From Spinellus fusiger (lineage: Eukaryota > Mucoromycota > Mucoromycetes > Mucorales > Phycomycetaceae), in NCBI GenBank assembly GCA_025094145.1, contig JALLLS010000007.1, forward strand, positions 649,766-713,765: a stretch of DNA of 64,000 nucleotides, written 5' to 3'. A program made the translations under genes and the position numbers. The notes below the pieces were generated by a model, which did not search any database, was not told the origin of the DNA, and saw nothing but the letters and a program-made list of their open reading frames with translations. Shown here piece after piece: positions 1 to 12,960 of this stretch (positions are counted from its first letter, which is position 1; every line of letters starts with the position of its first letter).

Positions 1-75
1 ATACAAAATATAAAATATAAAAAGATAGAATAGAAAATGGATCTATAGAAAGATAAAAATAGACACACGGTCTTT

Positions 76-1319
<1,244 letters not shown>

Positions 1320-1465
1320 TGTGGTAGTTGGAGACAGAGGAGGAGGATTAGTCAAGAAGGAAGGAAGCAGCGTAGTCCTCTCTTCTCGCTGTGACTTTGT
1401 TTCATGGACGTCATGGTAAGAAACAAGGCGATGTTCTCCACCCGCCTCCCTCCCTTTGTACAAGT

Positions 1466-4400
1466 ATGGCATCCCATGAAGCTATTAGGCAGCTGATGGA
1501 CCTAGTAAGGCAGTCTGTTATAAAGTGTAGACTACTGATATAAGCAGGGTATCAGCCAAGAACAAGCACGGGAGGCATTAGCAGTAAGCGAATGAGACTG
1601 TCCATGATAATGTTGGCTAATAGGAGACAGCGCTATAACAATGATGTAGCGCATGCTGCTGATTATATCTTCTCTGGGGCTGTAGACACAAGCAATGAAC
1701 AGGTGGTGAGAGGAAGAAGAGAGAAAGAGGAAGAGGAAGAAGACATGATGTGACCTTAAACTAGGCCAATTCCCCCAGTAATATTACTACTGCTACTGCT
1801 ACTACTGCTACTACCACCACTACTGCAGCTGCTGTTTGGGATGATACTTCAGTATGGCCTCCTTGGTCTACTATGGAGATGGATACACAGTCTGTTGATT
1901 CTACACGAGGCAGTGCTGGATCAACTCAAGGTAGATCTATTCAAATTCCAGTGTATATGTAGAGTGTATATGTATATGTAGATGTATATGTATATGTAGA
2001 TGTAGATGTAGATGGATAGATAGCAACAGAGCAATGGCACTGAATTCAATGACTCTATTAGGTGGAGAGCCATTAGAACAGGAACAGACTGAAGATACAG
2101 GGAGAGAGCAGCAACAGCACCTACAACAACAGCAGGAGTGGAGTGTTGTGCCTTTTAGACCTTATTCTTCTACTTCTGGTGTAGAGAAAAGAGGACGCAA
2201 TGGAATAGCATGGGAAGAACCTTCTGATCCAAGAGACAGAGCAGCTGTGGAGAATAGGCAAGGAGTGTTAATACACTGGCAATGAAAATGAAGGAAGTGG
2301 CTAATAGACACTCTAAGCAGACCTATTGGATTGCGTCCTCCCAAGCACAAGATGCCTTTTACCCCTGCCGTCTTCCAAGCACTCTTTCATCTTCCTTGTC
2401 TTCAACAGTCTGTTATGTCTTTTCATCCAAAGAAATTTCTGTGGGGATCTCCTCAAGACTATTGGCAAGGCCGTGGAGAAAAGACATCACTCTACAGTCT
2501 AGGGAGTCTACCTGCTTCTGAACAACAGGAGATGGGAAGGAGTAGATTAGAAGCAAAAGAAATGCAAGATCCATGGTGCACAAAAATGAATGAAGAAGAA
2601 TCAGACAAGGCATCAGAAAAAGATGGGACAGAGGGATTTGAGCTCCTCTCACTTTCTCAATCATTACCAGAAGTACCAGAAGTATCCACAGTAAATATGG
2701 ATATGAATGAAAATTACAGCATGGATCTAGAACCAATACCAAGATGCCTGCAAGGTATTCTTCCTTCTGTTGGGGATAAAAGGCACAGAAAAGAAAAGAA
2801 AAAACTCACTACAGAATAAACACTATAGCATTTGCAGAGATACAAAAGCTATTTGCATTTCTCCTCTGCTCACAAAGAGGCTATGGAAATGTCACTCATG
2901 TTGTGGATGCTCTGACTCAACATTTAGATACTGAAGAATGGAATTCTGCTGACAATCATTTGGACAGTAAGGCATTCTCATTCTCCCAATGATATAGGCT
3001 ACTCTACTCTACTCTATTCTTCTAATAGGGTGTATCTATACCGTATGATAGGCTTTGTGGATTTGATCATCAATTGTCTTATAGACACAGACCAATATAC
3101 CACACAACCTATGAAAAGATTTCAAGAGTAAGTAATAATGAATGCACTTTATCTACTTCTTACTGTGAATTAGTCTATTCTCAATCAAAGTCATGGTGGA
3201 TTATGGTGAAGAAATAGAGACAGAAGAGATCAACTGCCTTATATCCTTTATTACTATTACTACTATTACTATTCACATGAATGCATAATCTACCTAAATG
3301 CATGTCCTTGACTCTTTGATCCAACATTCTAGGCATAGACCAAAATGCATGCAACTTCTACGAGTGCCTTGATCCTTTTGTTTTTCAAAGAGAAGAGCCA
3401 GGAGACGACAGAAGCTTCAGTAGTGACAAGACAGAAACCCCACACCAAAAGATCACTACATTCAACCACATCCCACCTGTCCTTTACATTGCCCTTGAGA
3501 ATAGAATGGAATCCAGTAGAGAACCAGAAGACCGCTACTCTTCTCTTTACCGGATAGATCCTGTGATCTATCTCGACAGATACCTTACTGAGAACAAACA
3601 TGAAGTGCTTTCTGCCTACCAACAATCAGACCAATGGAGAAAAGAAATGAACCAACTTCAGCAGCAACAGAGAGAGTTAAAGGAGATCGTGGTGGGGGAG
3701 ACAGTGTATGAGACACAACTACTACTAGATCATACCCTAAAGTACCTTGAAACTATATCTGAGCAGAGTGAAGCATGTCTCACTACAAAGACAGTGCTTC
3801 AAACTACCCGTGAATCCATGGAGCAACAGATCCAGGGTAGGCGTCATAAACATAGTAGGATACTAGACTACGTGGTCTTATTGAGCTTTTTTTTATCCGA
3901 TAGCATTGCAAGAGAAAGAACAAATAACACACCAACAATGTTCTCGATTCTTGGAATCGTCAGAGATGCAAAAGGCAGGGTATACGCTTCATGCTACTCT
4001 CCATAGGAATGAACATAGAGATGTGGATGAGACATGGGCCTATGTTCTAGTGACTACAGAAGATACTACAGAAGATACTTCAGGAAACACAGCAGGAAAC
4101 ACGGCAGGAAACACTTTCTATCCTTCTGAACCCACGTCATGCTGGTTCCGTTTCTGTGATACTTTAGTTGAACCAGTAACACTAGACACGGTTCTAAATG
4201 AATCTTGTAGGCCGCATGCTCTATTTTATGTGGCACAGACATGTCCTACATTTAGCAAAAGGGAATGTCTGGCTGCCATGCCGAAGGATCTCAAGGCAAG
4301 TTCATGAAAAGGAAAAGAAAGAAAAAAAGAAAGGAATATTAAATGTGGATTCTATTAGGACTTTATTCATAAAGACAATATCATTTTCAAAGAAGAACTG

Positions 4401-5482
4401 GAGACGACCACTTCATGGTACAAGACAGGCCATGGGCCAATGACCAGTACTTTGAGTGAAGATGGATTTTCTTCCATGGAGGCCTCTGTAGATACAGCTG
4501 TGGGGCTCACAGGCCATTGTCAGTCTTCTCTTAATGCCAAGATGGAATTAGACATGATAGAAGAACATATCAATGCTATTGTGAGAGAAGCCAAAGAGGC
4601 ACCCATGAGTCTTCTTCTGAACAAGTACAGTGACATTATAAGGGTGTATTGGATCTAATTCTATGTATGTTATATAGTGTAGGTATTTTTTTGGCTCATA
4701 TTGGGAACATGGCTCTGTTACGACATTTGGTTAGTTTTCATTGGAAAATGTCCAGTGTAAGTCTACTTTCTTATTATTATATGACCTGTACTAAGTGTGG
4801 AAGAGGGTGGTGGTGGCTATAGTTACCTTTCAATGAAAAACAAGCACGTCAGGATGTGTCATTGCAGTGGATCTTTTCTGAATACGATGCCTTTGTAACG
4901 ATTGCTCAATGGGTCATCGTTGCCTTTTCATGGTGTGGTAAAGACAACACTAAGGCCCTCAAGGCATTTGTCCGGGCAAAAATACTCGAAGAAAATTGGA
5001 AAACTCATTTACTCATGGACGTGGAGAGTATGGATTTCCCTCATCTCGAATCTTTGGGATTTAATCCTATAGTGAGGCAGTTTGGAAAAGCCCTTTTATT
5101 GGAACTGAACAAGGCAGCTTATAAGAAAGCAAGTGAGGATAGGGATAGAACAAAAGCAATGAAAGAAGCATTATGGATTGCCTCTCAAGCTCATAAGATA
5201 ATGAGACCCTCTAAAGTGTCAGAAGAAGAGACTTGCAATGCTCTTGTTGAAGTCTGGTATGGATTATTTTCAAGCCAAAGTACGGTGCTGCTCCCTGATC
5301 AACAAGAAATCCTTAATGATGTGATTACAACGTACTTGGATGGACAGGCAGGCTCAGATTTTGAAACATCTGAGGAGTCAATGGAACAAGCGGGTGGTGG
5401 GGAAAACAATAAGATGTCTTTAGGAGAAATGTATGACGAAGGGTACAAAATAGCCACTTTTTTATTGAATATTAAGCTTTAA
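1466..5482 (+). CDS. USP25/28-like protein, catalytic residues apparently lost, spliced
   Basis: The N-terminus is a UBA domain: MASHEAIRQLMDLGISQEQA, then after an intron ARYNNDVAHAADYIFSGAVD. The USP fold follows. The Cys-box region reads PIGLRPPKHKMPFTPAVFQA then LFHLPCLQQSV, which aligns with [20 protein letters not shown] of USP25 but has Met where the catalytic Cys should be. The His-box reads YTLHATLHRNEH...DETWAYVL against YSLHAV...AGHYWAYIF, so the catalytic His is also absent. Downstream WFRFCDTLVEP and HALFYVAQ match the final USP strands. A helical C-terminal region of some 250 residues (4440-5482) ends in IATFLLNIKL. A TEDT/GNTA repeat (4060-4115) is inserted in the His-box region. 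About ten introns are required. The likely role is ubiquitin binding or scaffolding, by inference. Fold is well supported; exact exon map is not. Confidence 0.72.
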
Positions 5483-5677
5483 AGATACTATTATTTATTT
5501 AATAAATGGTCAGTCGTAAGGGCGATATACAGAATAAATAAACCAATGTAATCTATGTACAGAATAGGGCAGGGTAAGGAAAGGATAAGGGAAAATAGAA
5601 GGGAAAATAGAAGGAATTACAATTGGAAACACCAACTGTAATGATGATGATAATAATAATAAAGATTGGAAGTGCAA

Positions 5678-6889
5678 TTAGTGTGTAAGGATAGTATCAA
5701 GCGATGGCTCATAGCGAGGTGTGTATTCTGGCAAGTCAAAATCAACATAGGCTGCCTCATCACCACCTACTGCCACTGCCAATGGACGCTGGTAGAGACA
5801 TACTTCTTGTAGAGTCGTTGGAGATAGATCGCTGGTTGTAGGATATTCTGTAATAATAATAGGAAACTCGAGGACAAAAGGTGCTACCCTTGACTCTGTG
5901 GAGAAATGAAGAACAAGTCTCAGACGATGAGTCACTTCCAAGAAGGGGCTAAAATGATGAACATGCATTGAGGGAGTAGTTCTGTCGATGTTTGGAATAA
6001 GTGTACGGATAAAATGCGTCTCTGAACTGTCAATAGCACTCTCAGGATGGTAACTGGCAGAAGGAAATTGAGTCACTACTGGGGCTAGGTTATGTACCAC
6101 ATTCTTCAAAGAGAATCTATAAGTAAATAATATATTATAAATATAATGTTAGTATGGGTATTTTGTGTTTGTTCATGGAAGATGGGGTATCTTCTATTAC
6201 CTATAAGCTTCTAATTGTTCAATGCATAATTCCACTCTGGAGACATCCATGCATTCTTTCTCTACACTCCATCGCAAAGCAACTACCACTTCTCCAGAAT
6301 CAACTGCCACTGCCTTGGGGACATCCACAGACCACCCAAACCACTGACTCACACCATGATATGAAACACTAGGGATCATGGCACTAGGACTGGGTAAATA
6401 GTGTCGATTCACTGCCACTGGACATTGGATAGAGTGCTTTTTAAAAGGACCAGCAGATAGATTCACCACCAACTCGTACTTGACAAAGGCATGTTTTGTT
6501 TTGATGCTGGGTGGCAAATGAATAGGCAAATGAAGACCGAAATCAATGGATTTCTCTCCTGAAAATATCAGTTCTTTCTCAATATCACAAATAGTGATTG
6601 TAGTGTGCAAATGAGTGCGATTGGCATCAAAAGCAGTCTCTGACGGCACTATGGAAGGAGAGGCTTCTATCGATAGGCCTGATTTGCCTATCAATTGAAG
6701 TGTTACTCGGTTCCACTTTACTTTACGATCGTTGAAATGTACTGTTCCCATTAGCTTTGAGCGTAGGTGAGGAGAAGTGTCTCCTGCTGAGGGACCCAAA
6801 TAAAAGACAGGACCATTCAAATGCACCTTGACGGGTGGGTTTTTGTCTTTTAGAGAAGGGGATCTGCTAGGTACACTCGGTAACTTCAT
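5678..6889 (-). CDS. Arrestin-like (alpha-arrestin) protein, two exons
   Basis: Exon 1 (about 6889 to 6198) starts MKLPSVPSRS and contains an arrestin N-lobe: VKVHLNGPVFYLGPSAGD, a beta-strand TVHFNDRKVKWNRVTLQLIG, then FGLHLPIHLPPSIKTKHAFV KYEL, the usual arrestin proline-bearing strand. Exon 2 (about 6113 to 5678) holds the C-lobe and ends LPEYTPRYEPSLDTILTH. The intron of about 85 bases joins GAA GCT TAT AG to A TTC TCT. Alpha-arrestins adapt Rsp5/Nedd4 ubiquitin ligases to membrane cargo; here only LPEY-type tail motifs are visible, not a perfect PPxY. An in-frame extension upstream to 6946 has a hydrophobic stretch, so an earlier start or upstream exon is possible. The protein of about 375 residues is typical for the family. 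Confidence 0.75.
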
Positions 6890-7106
6890 GGAGAAGGTGA
6901 TAAAACAAACAGGCAAAAAGATAAACAAGCAAAACAACAACAACAATTAAAAACAATAAAGAGAATTCAATATGGGAAATAAGAAATGACATGAGAGAAT
7001 AAAATATAAAAGTAAGTATTTCTATTTTAGGATGAATTGTCCTATCTGAGTCTACAAATACCCCACCCTCTAACATATAAACAACGCTCTTCATTACTGT
7101 TTCCAC

Positions 7107-7871
7107 TCATCACCTGTTTGTTATGTTAGAGAATAGCAGAATAGATATAAAAGGAAATTATGGAGTCAACAGTGACACTGAGCAACAAGTGTTACCATGG
7201 AAATAGAGAACAGTAGCTTTTATTTTATTTATTTATTAGACTATTTTATCATTACTCCTCAGTCACACGTCCCAGCATTCGGTCTGGCGGGTGATGTATA
7301 ATCTATACAAGTCCATGTATAGAAGAGAAGAAAGAAAAAAAAGAGGGTAGTATAGGTCATGTAGGCTTCATTCACCAATAAAAACAGATGAACAGACATA
7401 GTGTAATAGACATTCTTCTGTTGATGCTGTTATATACTCTTATTGTATAGGAGTAGCGTATATAAAAGAAAAGAAAAAGGGGTGACATCTATTCATACAG
7501 AAGAATGTTGGGTGAATTTTAGTATTATACATTAAATCCTGTGTCTATATTATATCACAAGACCCACTGTTGATTGTTTTACTTTATACTTTTCGTCTCT
7601 TTAGATTCTAATCATAAGAACTATATTGGCGAATGGCAGATGATATCTTCCCCAGTGAAACTACCTCAGTGAATAGTTAATACAACCAGAGGATGAAAGT
7701 GACTCCATCTCATGTCTTTATAGGGCATTATAATAAATACAGTGTGTACAATACCAAATGGCATATTTTAAAACATGTCAGTGAGAATTAAAACCCCAGT
7801 CTTCGTAATAAAACTTTTAAGTGAGTGGACTCAAGTCTTCCAAATAATAGTTTTTTAATAATCCAACTATT
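7107..7871. other. Intergenic, no gene seen
   Basis: AT-rich DNA between the arrestin gene and the transposon-relic block. No coding signal was recognised. The last 80 bases before 7872 (ending in GACTCAAGTCTTCCAA) resemble DNA near 12930-12990 next to another Tc1 relic, so they probably belong to a transposon end. Confidence 0.5.
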
Positions 7872-8099
7872 ATGAATACTTTGATGTCTGATTTGAGCAA
7901 AGTAACGATTACAGGCGACAATGAAATATCAAAGAAATATGACCCTGATCAGTCCTGCCGCTTCATTGAGATTATACAAAAAGAAGCACTAGTACCAATA
8001 GCTGTAGAGATGGCTATAATTTCTCGTAGCTCTGCATATAAATTGTTCCACGAGTACAACAAGAGAGATGGTACAGTGTTGCCTGTTGCTGTTTTTTAA
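7872..8099 (+). pseudogene. Tc1/mariner transposase N-terminal fragment
   Basis: The 75-residue reading frame contains RFIEIIQKEALVPIAVEMAI then ISRSSAYKLFHEYNKRDGTV, a helix-turn-helix of the kind found at the start of Tc1-like transposases of mucoralean fungi. It stops at a TAA followed by an AAT microsatellite; no DDE catalytic part follows in any frame nearby. This is a truncated relic. Confidence 0.6.
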
Positions 8100-8789
8100 A
8101 ATAAAATAATAATAATAATAATAATAAAAGAAGGGGGCGGGAAAGAGCAGAGGCATTTCACAAAAACTCTTTATTGTGTACGGACTATTTTTATCAAGAC
8201 TTTTGGTAGCGGTACCTCTTGCATGTTAATATTATTAAGTGAGAAGTTGGCTACACCGTTTAATGGTATGACCATCTCATTCCATGAAACTGTGGGGGCT
8301 TATAACAGAGCATTGCACTCTGTCTCTTAAGTAATCCTCAAAGTAAAATTTTGAAAGAGATTTGCTCTAAATAATTGATCTTTGACATATAATAGCGAGT
8401 AAATGAAAAGTAAGATATGTTAACTAAGAAAACGTGTTTTTATCAATAAAGCTGGATTTAATTCCCACATAATAAAAGGTAAGAAACCATCTACTTACTA
8501 TTGATTGAGATTTTCTATTATTAATTTTTATACCTATCTTAAGTGAGAATTTTAGTTTTGATTTGCCTTGTTATCATAAGAATGTAGCACTATCATCAGA
8601 TGAAGGTCATCAATCTTCTAATGATCTCATAGCTATAGGAAAAAATGATTATTCTAGTAATTATATGATTATTAAATGTAAATAGGATTTATTTTTTATA
8701 ATAGTGTTTTATCCAAATTCAAAACAAAAGGACTGATGAATGATAGGACTTGATCCAAAATTAGGTTGCTTTTTTTTTAGTGAAATATA
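8100..8789. other. Intergenic relic DNA
   Basis: Starts with an (AAT)n tract at 8100-8127. No gene or clear repeat partner was recognised before the inverted-repeat element that begins at 8790. Confidence 0.45.
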
Positions 8790-9931
8790 CACTTTTTTCG
8801 GAAAGTATTCGCACAACCTCAGAAAAAAATCGCACACTTTTTTTTTCACTTTTCGCACACTTTATATTTTACTTTTTGCACAAAGTGTGCGAAATTTATT
8901 AAAGGGTATGTCTACTTGAACATGTTTTAAATTTAGAAGAGGAGTAACGACAAAATCCCTTAAGATCACTAATAAGAACAGTGCTACATGCTTCAGTAAT
9001 CCTCATGTTTAACGTCTCATCTTCTAAGAGCTTTTCTCTTTTAAGCTTACTCTTCACAACAGACCAAAATTGTTCAATTAGATTAAGCTCAGGAGAGTAG
9101 GGTGGAAGTTATACACATCCATAGTCACGACTTTCAATAAGTCTGCTAATACTTTCAGCTGCGTGGATAGGTGCATTATCCATTATTATACAATGTCCTT
9201 TAAATTCATTGTAAAGATCCAAAACATCCAAAGTGCTTGCAATAAAGTTAAAGTAATGATCAGTAACTGTTCAGTAAGACTGTCCATTGCTTGATCTAAC
9301 GTTGCAGAAGGGTGATCCAAAAACTTCTCAGAAAGATGTTTCTTATGGTCTTTATTTAATAATGCTGGTCGGCCCATTTTTGGGGTCTCTACTGGCTCAA
9401 CTTCGAGATCTCTGTTCATATTTTGCATGATTTGTTCCTGATCTCTTTTAAGCCAGTCGTATGCGGTTCGACGAGCAATAACCAACTGCTTAGCTGCTTT
9501 ACCTGAAGTCATATCTAGTTCATAAACTAGATGAAAAAAGTGACCTTTAACATCACTACCATGTTTCTTGTAGTAAGACACAGGTGCTGGAGTAGAAGTT
9601 GTATTCTTTTTGGTGGCCTTGGGTTTTGGCTGAGGCTTCTCGGGTGGTTTTAAGTCCAAGTAAGTACTGTAGTCTACGATATTTTGAAGAGGAGAAGATC
9701 CTTTATCTACATCCATCAATATAGGCTCATTGCCCGGTTCATCGATAGTATTTCCCTGTCCATCTTCATAGTAGATTTGTAAGCTCATTGTTGAAAAAAT
9801 TGCATTTCGAAAAGTGTGCAAAAAGAATTTATGAAATTGTGCAAAAAGTGAAATATAAAGTGTGCGAAAAGTGAAAAAAAAAAGTGTGCGATTTTTTTCT
9901 GAGGTTGTGCGAATACTTTCCGAAAAAAGTG
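8790..9931 (-). mobile_element. Tc1/mariner element, internally deleted, TA-flanked
   Basis: Terminal inverted repeats of roughly 90-100 bases are nearly perfect: the left end CACTTTTTTCGGAAAGTATT recurs as its reverse complement ending at 9931. Both ends abut TA (8788-8789 and 9932-9933), the Tc1/mariner target duplication. Inside, the minus strand encodes an N-terminal part (9821 down to about 9250, with an HTH near MTSGKAAKQLVIARRTAYDW) and a C-terminal part (about 9240 to 8930) with CIIMDNAPIH and LPPYSPELNLIEQFW, the second and third catalytic motifs. The segment holding the first catalytic Asp is missing, and a TAA precedes LPPYSPE. The element is therefore a non-autonomous deletion derivative. 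Confidence 0.88.
8930..9821 (-). pseudogene. Tc1-like transposase, deleted and interrupted
   Basis: Reading on minus, an open frame of 211 residues begins near 9821, in the element next to its right terminal repeat. It carries a charged N-terminus and the HTH, then runs out of frame near 9250. Downstream, FKGHCIIMDNAPIHAAESIS and SPELNLIEQFWSVVKSKLKR are recognisable DDE-family motifs, but a stop (TAA near 9110) separates them. The region between the HTH and these motifs is much too short to hold the first Asp motif. Confidence 0.8.
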
Positions 9932-11362
9932 TACAGCTCTTTTCTTACTTTTCAATTACTATGGTTACACTTATGTGCCAGTTGTAGTTGAACCTACGCA
10001 CATGCCCCATCTTACTTATCAGTGGTGTGCCATTGATGGGTGCTACTTTTGTTAGACATGTCTCTGTGTTGACTATGAATACAATAAATAGCCTTTATAC
10101 CTAATGGTATGGAACTAAATAATAAGTACAGCTCCTCTATAAGAGTGTTTATAGCACAAAAAAGTAGTTTTATTGCAAGGTTACCCTTGGCATCTTTGCC
10201 CTATTCTGGCAGTGAGGTTGTCTGTTGTTTCTTTCGATATTTTACCTTATTCAACCATCATGGCAGCCTCTGAACCTCACACTATTTCCTACAGTATTAA
10301 GAAGCACGTTGAACACGCAAGATACATTGGCCATAGTAGTGTTCATGTTCAGCACCTCGTGTAAGATGACTGAAGAATTCTTGAAGCTGTATAAAAGGTA
10401 TAACAGCTTCAAGAATTTCTGGTAAAGATGTTCACGGTCTTGGATGAGTCAGCCATTATGAAAAAGTAGTGTCATATATATAAATAAAAATAAAAAGAGA
10501 TAGTGTATGTTATTTTTTTAGTATAAAAATAGCCGAGAAAAAAGAAAAAGAAAAGACTTTTACTCGATCACTAGGGGGGTTTTTTTATGCAGTCTGAATA
10601 GCAAAGAATATAATTAGAGAGTAGTAATTGAAAGAGTAGGCAAAAGAATGATGGGCACAAGAAGGTGGGTATGAAGTTTAAAATACTAACAGGTAATATA
10701 TTACATATGAATTTTCGCAGATATACTACTAGCAAGATCACTAAAGCAAGAAGGGATCTACAGGTGATAATAATAAAGAAATATATTTATACACTTAAAT
10801 AATATGTGATGTCTTGCCCAGTTTCTCCACCATGTAATGTTAGGTAAAGGTAGATCGTAAGAGACATATGGGGTCTTTGAGTAGGGCAGCCAATGTCACA
10901 GATAAAAGGGTTTAAGGAAGGATTCGGGAGATGTCCTTGTCAGTACAAGGAGTATCTGGCAGAAAATAAAGATAATAATGTAGCATATACTTCTATAAAT
11001 CCTAGCAGAGACTGAGAGAATGCCAATGAAAGAAATAGAAACACACAAATAACAGAATCAAAGTAAGAAACCGTCAACTGTTTATGTCTTGGAGTCTATA
11101 GTACTTCATCAGCCTCAAAGTATTACTCGGATAAAGCTGTTGTTTATTAATGTATAGAATATGTGAGTTTATACAGCTATGAAAAGGCTCATATCAGTAA
11201 CTTAACAAATCTTTATAGACCTTTCTTGTACATTTATTCATCTACTTACATCTATTCAAATTGAGGCGTCCAGCCTCTTTATTTTACAGTATCTTTTTGT
11301 AAGATAGTCTTTTTTTTTAATGTCTTTATCAACCATAATATTCTTTCATGTTTGAACAACTA
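9932..11362. other. Gene-free relic DNA
   Basis: About 1.4 kb without a convincing gene. A short frame at 10173-10425 has no recognisable domain and no good start context, and is treated as chance. Confidence 0.45.
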
Positions 11363-12064
11363 CAGTATCCGGCAAAATAACTATAATTCTATTCATATTC
11401 TAACTTTTTTTTTTTACTCAAAAAACTCATTTATAAATATTTATATACTTATTCCTCTTTTTTTCCCCACTATAACATATATATTATGTCTAACACCACT
11501 GAATAAGCCATCAAGCCTATTGGAAACAAGAAAAACATCAATGACTTCACTGGTCAACTTATTGTTCACGAGGCCACAGTAAATGGCACCAGACACGTGG
11601 ATAGTGCAGCCATGTTTGGCGTCAGTCATCCCACTGTCAGCCTTATCATAAAGAGATAAAGGGAAACTGCCAGTTTCATATCAGAGAAGGGCTCTAGATG
11701 AAAGCCTATTCCGAGGAAGAGGAACGAGAGAGAAGTTGTATGCGAGGTGGAAAGGAATTCATTTCAGACAATGGATCAGCTTCACAAGCAGATGACCACC
11801 AAAGAAGTTACCAACAAGCTCATTGCCAGCATGCATCGGAGATGTAGGGCTGTGATAGAGGCCAATGATAGAAGCACCAAATATTAAGGGTTTCCACCCA
11901 ATAACTTTGTATTTATTATCCTGTTGACCTTTTTTATACTCTATCTTATTTTGAAGTCTCTAATGTGTGTGTTTAATGTGTATTTTTATTACAAAGAATA
12001 AGTATTTCCTTATACAAGAATTATATCAGAAAATAAAATAAATTAGTGTTTAAACCGGACACTG
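11363..12064 (+). mobile_element. Short Tc1/mariner deletion derivative, TA-flanked
   Basis: Left end CAGTATCCGG and right end CCGGACACTG form short inverted termini flanked by TA (11361-11362 and 12065-12066). The roughly 700-base interior keeps a plus-strand HTH (VDSAAMFGVSHPTVSLIIKR, about 11600-11655) and a C-terminal tail (VTNKLIASMHRRCRAVIEAN, ending KY then TAA near 11885) typical of Tc1 transposases. The whole DDE core between them is missing. It is a MITE-like remnant. Confidence 0.7.
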
Positions 12065-12066
12065 TA

Positions 12067-12960
12067 TAACATCTCTATTGATAACTTCAAAAGCTGAATT
12101 TCTCCTAGAAGGCCTTGTATTAATATCAAAACCAGATTCGTTAATAAAAACACAATTTCCAGGATAATCTATATCTGTTGAAATCAAGTATTGGACCCAT
12201 TCATCTCTCTCATTCATACACTTCTCGTCATTACAAGCAACAGACTGACAAGCAGGTGTTTTTCTAGATGATAAACCCCATTCGCTGACAATAAATATAA
12301 TAACTGTGGTTATTTTTTAAATGAAAACCATTGAATGATTCTATAAGACTATCTTAAGCTTCTTCAGCTGTTACAGATGGTTTATGTTTATAGAATTTGA
12401 CTAGATAGCATTTCTATTTTTCCTGTAGTTGACTTTTAGGATGGTTAACTAAATTCACCTGCTTTTCACATCTATTCCATTCAGACTCATTTTTAATTCT
12501 TTTGGTCCAAGTCTATACAGTACATCAATAATGCCAGCTATTCTTCAAGGTTTTGCAGTTGGAAAAAGAACCTTATCTTCAAATAGTAGAGAAATAAAGT
12601 TTTTTGATTCTCGGTATGTTAACTATAGCCATTATCAGCATGTCATCTCTCTACTTTAACTACAACTTTATGATTTCTAAGTTTTCATCTTTGGGATCCA
12701 GTTCAATCGGAATGGGTTTTACGCCTCTTCTTATTCTGTTAAATTTGATAAATTCTTCAAATTAGACTCATGTCCTTTTTCAATGATAGAATCCATAACA
12801 CCATCATCTTACTCTTTAGTGATTCTAACTTGTCTATCCTTTATAAATAAATGTGTTTCTTGCTACGACTCATGTTTAAAAATATAAAGACACTATTTGA
12901 CTATAAAAGTCTGCTATTTAGATTTTTCAAGACCGCTACTTGGAAGACTTGAGTATTCTC
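12067..12960 (-). pseudogene. Second Tc1-like transposase relic, minus strand
   Basis: On minus, near 12110-12200, the sequence reads YPGNCVFINESGFDINTRPS, which matches the first catalytic motif of mucoralean Tc1 transposases (usually FxDESGF) but with Asn in place of the catalytic Asp. The remaining catalytic motifs are not present beyond 12066, where the neighbouring element begins. Its 5' part toward 12900 has several stops. The block 12920-12990 resembles the DNA before the relic at 7872, so both may be one family. Confidence 0.6.

Noticed and set aside
10173..10425. Two overlapping short plus frames
   Set aside because: No domain, poor start context, lying between transposon relics.
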